Source: Azospirillum canadense (GTDB lineage: Bacteria > Pseudomonadota > Alphaproteobacteria > Azospirillales > Azospirillaceae). Taken from it: 64,000 nt of DNA. Shown in pieces: positions 1-9,956 of this stretch. A program made the translations under genes and the position numbers. The stretch is from the NCBI RefSeq assembly GCF_025961225.1, contig NZ_JAOQNG010000002.1, forward strand, positions 310,001-374,000, in the 5' to 3' direction. The notes beneath the pieces are model-generated. The model had not been told where the DNA came from, made no database searches, and worked only from the letters and a program-made list of their open reading frames with translations. The stretch's first letter is position 1. Each line of letters starts with the position of its first letter.

Positions 1-1033
1 CGCGCCGCATCGTTTCCCGGTCGTCGGGGTGCGTGCGTTCCTCCCAGACGCCGATGTCGGACGTCACCTCGCCCGGCTCGAACCCCAGCATGGATTGCCA
101 GCGCGGGCTGTAATAGGTGGCGCCGGTCTGGACGTTCCAGTCCCACAACCCATGGCGGCTGGCGTCCACGGCCATTTGCAGCCGTTCCTCGCTCGCCTGA
201 AGCTCGCGCTGGAGGCGCATCCGCTCGGTGACGTCGTGCTGGATCGCCAGGATGGCCGGCAAGCCGGTGGCCGGGTCGGACACCGCGCGCAGCGCCACCT
301 CGTGCCAGCGCTCGCCGTGGCCCGTCATGGCCCGGATCACCGCCGTGCTCTCCCGGCTGTCGGCGAGATCCCGGCGCAGCGCGGGGCCTTGCGCCGTGTC
401 CGTGAAGGTGGCGACGAACCGGTCCGAATCGTCGGGCATCACCGCGTCAAAGGCCAGTTGGGCCGCCGGGTTGCGCATCAGCACGGCCCCGTCGTGGCGG
501 TAGAGCGACACCATCTCCGGCGAGTGGCGCAGGGCTTCCAGGCTGCGGCGCTCCGCATCGTCGGATCCGGCCTCCGCCGCCACGCGCCCTTCGACCAGCA
601 GGACGGTCCGGCCCTCGAAGGGCCAGCCGGAGCACAGGCAGTCCACCGTCACCGGACGGCCGTTCGGGAAGAAGGTCCATTGCTCCCGCACCGTCTCGCC
701 GCGCGCGAAGGCCTCCCCGTACAAGGCGAAGCGGGTGCGCGAGGCCTCCGACAGCGAGGATGCGAAATCGCGCGCGACGAGCGACGGCATGTCCGCCGCC
801 CCCCACAGGGCGCAGGCGCTGCCGTTGGCCCACAGCATGCAGCATCGGTCCGGGTCGAACAGCCAGACCGGGGACCGCAGCGACTCCAGTGTCGGAAGGC
901 CGTCACCGGCGCTGTTCTGTGCGGACGGATCCAGAAAAGGATCGGCCGAAAACGGATCAGATGGGCGAGTCTTGATCAATGGAGCCAAAGAAGCCGGTGT
1001 GTTTCGCGGATAGATCAGACACTCAACAAACAC
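1..1033 (-). CDS. PAS-domain sensor protein, N-terminal part (cut by window edge)
   Basis: The minus-strand frame is open to the left edge, so only about 345 N-terminal residues are visible. They contain at least two PAS-like folds. The last one reads ATYYSPRWQSMLGFEPGEV followed by a THPDDR motif, typical of PAS_3, and is preceded by the inter-PAS linker QHDVTERMRLQRELQASEER. No membrane segment is seen, so the protein is probably cytosolic. The output domain (histidine kinase or diguanylate cyclase) lies outside the window. An in-frame stop lies upstream. The first plausible starts are GTG at 1033 or TTG at 979, since no ATG occurs before residue ~65. The ribosome binding site is weak, so the start is uncertain. 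Confidence 0.75.
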   Translation of the reverse strand, partial: MFVECLIYPRNTPASLAPLIKTRPSDPFSADPFLDPSAQNSAGDGLPTLESLRSPVWLFDPDRCCMLWANGSACALWGAADMPSLVARDFASSLSEASRTRFALYGEAFARGETVREQWTFFPNGRPVTVDCLCSGWPFEGRTVLLVEGRVAAEAGSDDAERRSLEALRHSPEMVSLYRHDGAVLMRNPAAQLAFDAVMPDDSDRFVATFTDTAQGPALRRDLADSRESTAVIRAMTGHGERWHEVALRAVSDPATGLPAILAIQHDVTERMRLQRELQASEERLQMAVDASRHGLWDWNVQTGATYYSPRWQSMLGFEPGEVTSDIGVWEERTHPDDRETMRR

Positions 1034-1039
1034 TTGAGT
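1021..1039. repeat. Short inverted repeat at the start of the PAS sensor gene
   Basis: ACTCAA and TTGAGT form perfect 6-base arms around a 7-base spacer. The repeat spans the likely GTG start of the PAS sensor. It could be a small operator or chance; nothing else supports a function. Confidence 0.3.
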
Positions 1040-1226
1040 GCCCGGAATTCCCTTCAGAATGCCCGGTCAACACAACCTGTCTATTGGCAAAATGTCACAT
1101 CTACGCTTTTAAAGTTGCTTTAACCATTTTTCGAGAAAGAAATGGAGCCGGCTGCAACAAAGAATTACCGAAGGACGTCTGGTAGAATTTTACATTGTGG
1201 GGTGCAGACCTGTCGCCTGTTGTCCG

Positions 1227-3014
<1,788 letters not shown>

Positions 3015-3217
3015 GCTTCTTCAATGTATTGTTGCACCGGATCGGTCCCCGCGTTTTGGCTGCCCGGACAACAGCGTTTCGCTCTTTTGGTTGCATGACA
3101 TGATTTTCATGAGCCGCCGCGGGGGCGCCGATCCAGGCATCCGGACACGGAAACGCCGGAGCCCGCGGTGCGGACCCCGGCGTTGCGCTGCGAGGAGGGG
3201 GACAGTGCTACCGAGTG
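3015..3217. other. Intergenic region upstream of treS
   Basis: This 200-base gap separates treS from the small hydrophilic protein gene. It holds a CATGA-TTT-TCATG inverted repeat at 3099-3111 and an AACGCCGG/CCGGCGTT pair at about 3150-3185 that could terminate the upstream gene. The treS promoter is presumably here, but no convincing -35/-10 pair was found. Confidence 0.35.
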
Positions 3218-3619
3218 CTACCGGTCTTCGCCTTTGCTACCCTCACCCTTGTGCTGGTCCATGTAGGTGTGGGTGTGGTGGTGGACGTTGCCGTCCTTGT
3301 CCTTGTATTCGCGCTGCTTCAGGTCGTCTCCGCCGGACGCCCCACCGGACGCGCGGTCGCTGCCGGAATGGGAGGCCTGCTGGCCGTTCTTGTGCTCGCC
3401 CCTCTGGCCGCCGGATTGCCCGCCTTCATGGGCGCGCTCGTTCTGGCCACCGCGTTCGGACCGTTCCTGCTGCTTGCCGCCTTGGGCCTTCTCCCCTTGG
3501 GCCTTCTCCTGCTGTCCGCCGCGTGTGTGCGAGGCGCCCTGCTTCTGGTTCTCCTTGGTGTGCGGTTGCGGCTCCTGGCTGTCCTTGTGGCCGTGCTTCC
3601 CCGTACCTTGCTGAGCCAT
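3218..3619 (-). CDS. Small highly hydrophilic, probably disordered stress-type protein
   Basis: The 133-residue protein is dominated by Gln, Gly, Lys, Glu, His and Ser, with many KAQGG/GGQ-type repeats and no hydrophobic core. The C-terminal part reads KDKDGNVHHHTHTYMDQHKG. Composition resembles KGG-type general stress proteins and hydrophilins, but no named family is certain. The start at 3619 is chosen because AGGAGGAG lies 7 bases upstream; a frame extension of nine residues exists but has no ribosome binding site. Being next to treS on the same strand fits a desiccation or osmotic role, which is inference. Confidence 0.7.
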   Translation of the reverse strand: MAQQGTGKHGHKDSQEPQPHTKENQKQGASHTRGGQQEKAQGEKAQGGKQQERSERGGQNERAHEGGQSGGQRGEHKNGQQASHSGSDRASGGASGGDDLKQREYKDKDGNVHHHTHTYMDQHKGEGSKGEDR

Positions 3620-3761
3620 GAGAGACTCTCCTCCTGGATTTTTCATCGTTCACCCGGCCCTGCCTAGGGCGTGGGTAGGAGGGCAAACCCACGGCGCGCC
3701 AAGCCGTCCCGGAGATTTCGCGTCAATCCCCCACCCGGGCAGTGCCCGATGGGCAGGCGCC

Positions 3762-4760
3762 TCAGGCCGCTTCGAACTGTCGGCCTATCCAGGCGTCCAC
3801 CGCCTCCGCGTCGAAGCGGCGGTCCAGCGGGACCGCGTCGACCGCGGCGCGGCACAACTCGATGAAGGCGCGTTCGGCCCGGTTCATCTTGGCCGCGGGG
3901 TTCCACAGCAGGTGGATGTCCACCGGCGCCACCCCCTCCTCCGGCGGCAGGGGCCAGAGCAGCCCGTCGCGCACGTCGCGCTCCGCCACATGCTGCGGCA
4001 GCGGGCCGATGCCGAGCCCGGCGACGATCATGCGGCGCACCTCCTCCAAGTTCACCGAGGCGCCGACGACGCGGCTCTCGATCCCCTCCTGCGCGCGGAA
4101 GACGGCCAGCGGCGACAGAACGCCGCCGATCTGGTCGGAGGTGAAGGAAACGAACTTTTCCCCGCGCAGGTCGTTCAGCGACAGGTCGCGGCGCCCGAAC
4201 AGCGGGTGGCGCGGGCCGCAGTAGAAGCGGAAGAGCTGGCGCAGGAACAGCGCGTGCTCGACCAGCGGCGGCGGCTCGCGCATCAGGCAGATGCCGAGCG
4301 ACCCCGTCTTCTGCTGGATCGCCGTGTGGACGTCGGCGCTGGCCATCACGTCCAGCCGGAAGGTCACCTGGGGATGGGTCGCGTGGAATCGTTCCAGCAT
4401 ACGGTCGAACAGGTGCGAATGGATCCGGCTGGCGAGCAGGATGCGGACGTGGCCGGAAATCTCCTCCCGGATGTCGCGGACCAGAACGCCGAATCGGGAG
4501 ATGTTGCCGTAGATCTCCAGCACCTCGGCGTAGATGACCTCACCCGCCTCGGTCACGCGGAAGCGGCCCTGGCCGCGCTCGATCAGCGAGCGGCCGAGCT
4601 GGTCCTCCAGCCGCTTCAGCGCTTGGCTGACCGCCGGTTGGGTCAGGCACAGGCGGGTCGCCGCGCGGGTGACGCCCTGCTCCTGCACGATCACCATGAA
4701 GGTGCGCAGCAGGTTCCAGTCCAGATGCTGGCCGAGCCGATCCAGGTCGCGTGTCGCCAT
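3762..4760 (-). CDS. LysR-family transcriptional regulator
   Basis: The 332-residue protein has the LysR winged helix-turn-helix at ~18-75 (TRLCLTQPAVSQALKRLEDQ), followed by a periplasmic-binding-like effector domain at ~105-310. It is divergently transcribed from the deacylase and dipeptide-transporter cluster, with 235 bases between the starts. It is the obvious candidate regulator of that cluster, and the effector would then be the imported compound. A perfect 17-base palindrome lies 17 bases upstream of its start. Confidence 0.92.
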   Translation of the reverse strand: MATRDLDRLGQHLDWNLLRTFMVIVQEQGVTRAATRLCLTQPAVSQALKRLEDQLGRSLIERGQGRFRVTEAGEVIYAEVLEIYGNISRFGVLVRDIREEISGHVRILLASRIHSHLFDRMLERFHATHPQVTFRLDVMASADVHTAIQQKTGSLGICLMREPPPLVEHALFLRQLFRFYCGPRHPLFGRRDLSLNDLRGEKFVSFTSDQIGGVLSPLAVFRAQEGIESRVVGASVNLEEVRRMIVAGLGIGPLPQHVAERDVRDGLLWPLPPEEGVAPVDIHLLWNPAAKMNRAERAFIELCRAAVDAVPLDRRFDAEAVDAWIGRQFEAA

Positions 4761-4776
4761 CGACGAAGCCCCACCC

Positions 4777-4793
4777 CATAAATCTGATTTATG
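4777..4793. promoter_or_regulatory. Palindromic operator candidate for the divergent LysR regulator
   Basis: CATAAAT-CTG-ATTTATG is a perfect palindrome with 7-base arms. It contains the T-N11-A core usual for LysR sites and stands out as AT-rich in GC-rich DNA. Position right upstream of the LysR gene suggests autoregulation and control of the divergent operon. Binding itself is inference. Confidence 0.6.
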
Positions 4794-4995
4794 TCCTGGA
4801 TGAGGATTATCGATTTGGCGGGGGATGAGAAGCTGAATTGTAATACCGGCGTAGTCAGCGGTCGATGCCCCAACCGATCAGCACAGACAAAATGGTGGGG
4901 CATAGTCCAAAGGTCTGGGATGTCCCCAATTCTTGACGGGGATTTTATGGACCGGCCGGACGACCGCGCGGGGAAGTGGTAAGAACGGAGTCGAC

Positions 4996-6306
4996 ATGCC
5001 CGCATCCCATGAGGATGGGCGGAGCATTGCGGCCGCGAACCGGGATGCGATCCTGGACGCGGTGACGATGCTGCGCGAGGAAGGAGTGCGCCTGCTCGCC
5101 GATCTGGTCCGGTTCCCGAGCCTGCTCGGGCAGGAGGGGCCGGCGCAGGACCATATGGAAGGCGTCTTCCGGGACCTCGGCCTGGAGATTGACCGCTTCG
5201 CCATTGATGAGGAGGCGCTGAAGGCCCAGCCCGGCTGGTCGCCCTCGCTGATCTCCTACGAAGGGCGGGAGAATGTGGTCGGCATCCACCGGCCGCGCAA
5301 CGCCACAGGCAAGTCGCTGATCCTGAACGGCCACATCGACGTGGTGCCGACCGGCCCGGCCGAGCTGTGGTCCGCCGGCCCGTTCGAGCCGGTGGTGCGC
5401 GACGGCCGCCTGTACGGCCGCGGCGCCGGCGACATGAAGGCCGGCATCGTCGCCTTCGTCATGGCCTTCAAGGCGCTGAAGAGCCTTGGCCTGCAGCCCG
5501 CCGCCCCGGTCTTCCTGCAAACGGTGGTGGAGGAGGAGTGCACGGGCAACGGCGCGCTCGCCTGCGTCGCCCGCGGCTACAAGGCCGACGCCGCGGTGAT
5601 CCCGGAGCCGTTCAACCACACTCTCCAGATCGCCCAGGTCGGCGTGATCCGCTGCGAGCTGGAGGTGACCGGCCGCCCAGCCCACGTGCTGGACACCGGC
5701 GCCGGGCTGAACGCCATCGAGGCTGCCCATCGCCTGCTGACGCACCTGAAAAAGCTCGAATCGGCCTGGAATCACCCGGAAGGGCGGCACCCGGCATACG
5801 CCCACCATCACCACCCCTACAACCTGAACGTCGGCCGCATCGACGGCGGCGAGTGGGCGTCCTCCGTCCCGACCCGCTGCCGGATGGAGCTGCGCTTCGG
5901 CTTTCCGCCGGGCCGCGCCGCGGCGGACGTCAGCGCGGAGATCGAGCGCACGGTGGCCGAGGCCTGCCGCACCGACGCCGACCTGAAGGGGATCGAGGCG
6001 CGGATGATCTTCCGCGGCTTCCAGGCAGAAGGCTGCGTGATCGACCCCGACCACCCGATGCTGGAGGCGCTGGACGCCGCCCACCGGTCGATCTTCGGCA
6101 CGCCGGCGCCGAAGCTGGCGCAGACCTGCACGACGGACGTCCGCAACTTCGTCCTCTACGGCGACACGCCGGCCACCTGCTACGGCCCGGAGGCGGAACG
6201 CATCCACGGCATCGACGAGTCGGTGTCGCTCGACAGCCTCGCCAAGGTGACCGCCGTGCTCGCGCTGTTCATGGCCGAGTGGTGCGGGCTGGAGACTGTT
6301 TCCTGA
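4996..6306 (+). CDS. M20 family metallopeptidase, ArgE/DapE-type deacylase
   Basis: The 436-residue cytosolic di-zinc hydrolase would remove an N-acyl group from an amino compound or cleave a small peptide-like amide. Visible M20 motifs are NGHIDVVPTG with His113, GRGAGDMKAG with bridging Asp146, VVEEE with catalytic Glu ~179-181, and a late His in AERIHGIDE. The start at 4996 has GGAG five bases upstream; an in-frame start at 4933 adds 21 residues without homology-like character. It is the first gene of the cluster opposite the LysR regulator, 31 bases before the binding-protein gene. The substrate is not known. Confidence 0.9.
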   Translation: MPASHEDGRSIAAANRDAILDAVTMLREEGVRLLADLVRFPSLLGQEGPAQDHMEGVFRDLGLEIDRFAIDEEALKAQPGWSPSLISYEGRENVVGIHRPRNATGKSLILNGHIDVVPTGPAELWSAGPFEPVVRDGRLYGRGAGDMKAGIVAFVMAFKALKSLGLQPAAPVFLQTVVEEECTGNGALACVARGYKADAAVIPEPFNHTLQIAQVGVIRCELEVTGRPAHVLDTGAGLNAIEAAHRLLTHLKKLESAWNHPEGRHPAYAHHHHPYNLNVGRIDGGEWASSVPTRCRMELRFGFPPGRAAADVSAEIERTVAEACRTDADLKGIEARMIFRGFQAEGCVIDPDHPMLEALDAAHRSIFGTPAPKLAQTCTTDVRNFVLYGDTPATCYGPEAERIHGIDESVSLDSLAKVTAVLALFMAEWCGLETVS

Positions 6307-6337
6307 GTTTCAAACAAAGAATAAGGAGGCTTCCTAC

Positions 6338-7948
6338 ATGAGCAACCGTCTGCGGTATATTCGGCAATCTCTGACCGCCGCGGCGCTCGCCGCCGCGCTG
6401 GCCACCCCGGCCCTGCTGTCCGCCCCCTCCGTCGCGGTCGCGCAGGAGCGCGGCGGCACGATGAATATCATCGTCCAGCCGGAGCCGCCGCTTCTGGTGC
6501 TGGGCCTGAACCAGCAGGGACCGACGCAGACGGTCGCCGGCAAGATCTACCAGGGCCTGCTGACCTACGATTTCAACCTGAAGCCCCAGCCGGAACTGGC
6601 CGAGAGCTGGGAGGTTTCCCCGGACGGCAAGGTCTACACCTTCAAGCTGGTGAAGAACGCGAAGTGGCACGACGGCAAGCCCTTCACCGCCGCCGACGTG
6701 GTCTTCTCCACCTCCAAGATGCTGATGGAGACCCACCCGCGCGCCCGCGCCGTCTTCGCCAAGTGCGAGAAGATCGAGGCGTTGGACGACTACACTGTCC
6801 GCTTCACCCTGAAGGAGCCGTTCGGCCCGTTCCTGCAGTCGTTCGAAGTGTCCTCGGCGCCGATCATGCCGAAGCACATCTATGACGGCAGCGACTACAA
6901 GGCCAACCCGGCCAACGCCACGCCGATCGGCACCGGCCCCTTCAAGTTCAAGGAGTGGGTCAAGGGCTCCTACATCCACCTCGTCCGCAACGACGAGTAT
7001 TGGAAGGCCGGCAAGCCCTACCTGGACGACATCTATTTCCGCGTGATCCCCGACGCCGCCTCGCGCTCCGTCGCCGTGGAGCAGGGCACCGTCCAGCAGA
7101 CCCAGTTCAACGACATCGAGACCTTCGACGTCCCGCGCCTGAAGCAGCTGCCCAACGTCGAGATGACGACCAAGGGGTATGAGTTCTTCGCGCCGCTGTC
7201 CTGGATCGAGATCAACACGCGCAACAAGCCGCTGGACGACAAGCGCTTCCGGCAGGCGATGATGCACGCCATCGATCGCAAGTTCATCCGCGACAAGATC
7301 TGGTTCGGCCTCGGCCGCCCGGCGACCGGCCCGGTGAACTCGGTCACCCGCTTCTACGAGCCGGGCGTCAAGAAGTACGACTTCGACCCGAAGAAGGCCG
7401 AGGCCCTGCTTGAGGAGGCCGGCTACAAGAAGGGCTCCGACGGCACCCGCGCCAAGGTGAAGCTGCTGGTCATGCCCTATGGCGAGACCTGGACGCGCCT
7501 TGGCGAGTACATCAAGCAGGCGATGAAGCGCGTCGGCGTCGACGTGACGCTGGAGACGACGGACAGCGCCGGCTGGGTCAACCGCGTGTCCAACTGGGAC
7601 TACGACCTGACCTTCAACTTCGTCTACCAGTACGGCGACCCGGCGCTGGGCGTGTCGCGCACCTACGTGTCGGACAACATCCGCAAGGGCGTAATGTTCT
7701 CCAACACCATGGGCTACGCCAACCCCGAGGTCGACCGCCTGTTCGCCCAGGCCGCCCAGACCAACAAGGACGAGGAGCGGCAGCAGCTCTACTCCGCCGC
7801 CCAGAAAATCCTGGTCGAGGACGTGCCCGTCGCCTGGCTGCTGGAGATGGAGTTCCCGACCTTCGTGGACAAGCGCTTCAAGAACGCGATCACGACCGCC
7901 ATCGGCGTGAACGAGAGCTACGACAGCGTCTACATGGTCAAGAAGTAA
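6338..7948 (+). CDS. ABC transporter periplasmic binding protein, dipeptide/oligopeptide (SBP family 5)
   Basis: The 536-residue protein begins with a Sec signal peptide (basic MSNRLRYIRQ, hydrophobic stretch, likely cut near AVA-QE at ~36). The mature part has SBP_bac_5 features: LAESWEVSPDGKVYTFKL, WHDGKPFTAADVVFS and IGTGPFKFKEW. Such proteins deliver peptides, nickel or other small cationic or amide compounds to a DppBCDF-type permease, whose genes follow directly. Ribosome binding site AAGGAGG lies upstream of the ATG. The ligand may be the substrate of the hydrolases in this cluster. Confidence 0.94.
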   Translation: MSNRLRYIRQSLTAAALAAALATPALLSAPSVAVAQERGGTMNIIVQPEPPLLVLGLNQQGPTQTVAGKIYQGLLTYDFNLKPQPELAESWEVSPDGKVYTFKLVKNAKWHDGKPFTAADVVFSTSKMLMETHPRARAVFAKCEKIEALDDYTVRFTLKEPFGPFLQSFEVSSAPIMPKHIYDGSDYKANPANATPIGTGPFKFKEWVKGSYIHLVRNDEYWKAGKPYLDDIYFRVIPDAASRSVAVEQGTVQQTQFNDIETFDVPRLKQLPNVEMTTKGYEFFAPLSWIEINTRNKPLDDKRFRQAMMHAIDRKFIRDKIWFGLGRPATGPVNSVTRFYEPGVKKYDFDPKKAEALLEEAGYKKGSDGTRAKVKLLVMPYGETWTRLGEYIKQAMKRVGVDVTLETTDSAGWVNRVSNWDYDLTFNFVYQYGDPALGVSRTYVSDNIRKGVMFSNTMGYANPEVDRLFAQAAQTNKDEERQQLYSAAQKILVEDVPVAWLLEMEFPTFVDKRFKNAITTAIGVNESYDSVYMVKK

Positions 7949-7993
7949 GGGCGCGATTGCCCCCACCCTTCCCACGCTGCGCGTGGGCCCCTT

Positions 7994-8068
7994 CCCTCCC
8001 CCGCTTTGCAGGGGAGGGAGTATCGGGCGAAGCGGCGGCAGTTCCCTCCCCTGCGAAGCGGGGGAGGG
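7994..8068. repeat. Long intergenic palindrome between binding-protein and permease genes
   Basis: Two 25-base arms (7994-8018 and 8044-8068) are inverted copies with one mismatch, separated by 25 bases; each arm is itself partly palindromic (CCCTCCCC...GGGGAGGG). It lies between the binding-protein gene and the first permease gene. Such a structure commonly stabilises the upstream message, which would favour excess binding protein. It belongs to the CTCCCC/GGGGAG repeat class seen elsewhere in the window. Confidence 0.75.
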
Positions 8069-8106
8069 TTAGGGAGGGGGCAATAGGTCGCCGCAGGAGT
8101 GCTTAC

Positions 8107-9087
8107 ATGCCCCGCATCGCCGTGTTCATTTCGCAACGGTTGGTGAAGGCGGTGTTCGTCGTTTTGGCGATCGCCGTGTTCAACTTCTTCCTGGTCCACG
8201 CGGCACCCGGCGATCCCGCCGCGGTGATGGCGGGAGAGGCCGGGGCCGCCGATGCCAAGTTCGTCGAACAGCTGCGCCAGCAGTTCGGCCTCGACCGGCC
8301 GCTTTACGAGCAACTGGGCACCTACATGGGCAAGGTCGTGCAGGCCGACCTCGGTTACTCGTACCGGCAGCAGCGCCCGGTCTTCGACCTGCTGATGGAC
8401 CGCCTGCCCGTCACCCTGTCGCTGACGCTGACCTCCTTCGTGCTGGCGCTGATCGGCGGCGTGGCGCTGGGGACGCTGGCGGCGATGCGCGCCGGGACAT
8501 GGTCGGACACCGCCATCACCGTGGTGGGCCTGACCGCCTACGCCACGCCGATCTTCTGGATCGGGCTGATGCTGATCCTACTGTTCTCGGTCAACCTCGG
8601 CTGGCTGCCGGCCTTCGGGACGGAGAGCATCGGCGCCGGATACACCGGCTGGGCGGCCTTAATGGACCGCGTGGAGCATCTGGTGCTGCCGGTCGTGACG
8701 CTCGGCCTCTTCTACATGGCCGTCTACACGCGGCTGACCCGCGCCTCCATCCTTGAGGTGCGCGACATGGACTTCGTCAAGACGGCGCGGGCCAAGGGCC
8801 TGCCTGAATGGCGCATCGTGTCGGTCCACATCCTGCGCAACGCTATCCTGCCCGTCATTACGGTGGCGGGGTTCCAGGCCGGCCACCTGATCGGCGGCTC
8901 CATCCTGATCGAGACCGTCTTCGCGCTCCCCGGCATCGGGCGCCTCGCCTTCGAGGCCGTGTTGCAGCGCGACTATCAGGTTCTGCTCGGCATCTTCCTT
9001 CTGACCTCGGTGGTGGTGGTGATCTTCAACCTGCTGACCGACCTGATCTATTCGCTGGTGGATCCGCGCATCGAGGTGGCACCATGA
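8107..9087 (+). CDS. dppB: ABC transporter permease, DppB type
   Basis: The 326-residue inner-membrane protein has an N-terminal membrane helix (residues ~10-30), a periplasmic loop and five further helices. The ATPase-contact (EAA) loop reads DFVKTARAKGLPEWRIVSVH. Together with the next gene it forms the channel of the dipeptide-type importer. The start at 8107 is preceded by GCAGGAG with 7-base spacing. The frame is open further upstream through the palindromic repeat, but that stretch is repeat-derived and not protein-like. Its stop overlaps the next start as ATGA. Confidence 0.92.
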   Translation: MPRIAVFISQRLVKAVFVVLAIAVFNFFLVHAAPGDPAAVMAGEAGAADAKFVEQLRQQFGLDRPLYEQLGTYMGKVVQADLGYSYRQQRPVFDLLMDRLPVTLSLTLTSFVLALIGGVALGTLAAMRAGTWSDTAITVVGLTAYATPIFWIGLMLILLFSVNLGWLPAFGTESIGAGYTGWAALMDRVEHLVLPVVTLGLFYMAVYTRLTRASILEVRDMDFVKTARAKGLPEWRIVSVHILRNAILPVITVAGFQAGHLIGGSILIETVFALPGIGRLAFEAVLQRDYQVLLGIFLLTSVVVVIFNLLTDLIYSLVDPRIEVAP

Positions 9088-9956
9088 CCGCCGCTGTCAT
9101 TACTCCGTCGCGCCGGGGCTCCGGCTTCTGGCGCGCCTTCGCCCGCAACAAGGGCGCGGTGCTGGGGCTGGCCTTCCTGCTGCTGATCGTGCTGATGGCG
9201 ATCTTCGCCGACGTGCTGTTCCCGACCAGCCCCTGGGACATGACCGCCGCCCCGTTCGAGCCGCCCTTCTCCGAGGACGCTCTGCTGGGCTCCGACACGC
9301 TGGGCCGCGACATTGCGGCGGGCATCGCGCACGGCGCGCGGGTGTCGCTGCTGATCGGGCTGACCTCCACGGCGGTCGCCGTGTTGATCGGTGTGTGCCT
9401 GGGCGCCGTCTCCGGCTTCTACGGCGGTTGGGTGGATGACGCGGTGATGCGCTTCACCGAACTGTTCCAGACCATCCCGAACTTCGTGCTGGCCGTCGTG
9501 CTGGTGGCGATCTTCACCCCGTCGCTGACCTCCATCGTGCTGGCCATCGCCATCGTGTCCTGGCCGCCGCTGGCCCGGCTGGCGAGAGGCGAGTTCATGA
9601 GCCTGCGGAGCCGCGAGTTCGTGCAGGCGGCCGTGACCACCGGGCAGTCGAACCTGACCATCATCTGGCGCCAGATCCTGCCGAACAGCCTGTCGCCGAT
9701 CATCGTGTCGGCCTCCCTGATGGTGGCGACGGCGATCCTCCTGGAAAGCTCCCTCTCCTTCCTCGGGCTCGGCGATCCGAACCTGATGAGCTGGGGCTAC
9801 ATGGTCGGGGCCGCCCGCACCGTGATCCGGCAGGCCTGGTGGATGAGCTTCTTCCCCGGCATCGCGATCCTGCTGACCGTGCTCGCGCTCAACCTCGTGG
9901 GCGAAGGGCTGAACGACGCGCTGAACCCCAAGCTGGCGCGGAAGGGCCGGGCATGA
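9084..9956 (+). CDS. dppC: ABC transporter permease, DppC type
   Basis: The 290-residue inner-membrane partner of the preceding permease has the family's N-terminal cytosolic segment and first helix at ~25-45. The DppC signature LLGSDTLGRDI follows at about 70-80, and the EAA loop is EFVQAAVTTGQSNLTIIWRQ. The ATG overlaps the previous stop by four bases, and its own stop overlaps the ATPase start, so translation is probably coupled. Confidence 0.92.
   Translation: MTAAVITPSRRGSGFWRAFARNKGAVLGLAFLLLIVLMAIFADVLFPTSPWDMTAAPFEPPFSEDALLGSDTLGRDIAAGIAHGARVSLLIGLTSTAVAVLIGVCLGAVSGFYGGWVDDAVMRFTELFQTIPNFVLAVVLVAIFTPSLTSIVLAIAIVSWPPLARLARGEFMSLRSREFVQAAVTTGQSNLTIIWRQILPNSLSPIIVSASLMVATAILLESSLSFLGLGDPNLMSWGYMVGAARTVIRQAWWMSFFPGIAILLTVLALNLVGEGLNDALNPKLARKGRA

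Noticed and set aside
7957..8106. N-terminal extension of the first permease
   Set aside because: The extra 50 residues are encoded by the palindromic repeat; a good ribosome binding site precedes the ATG at 8107.
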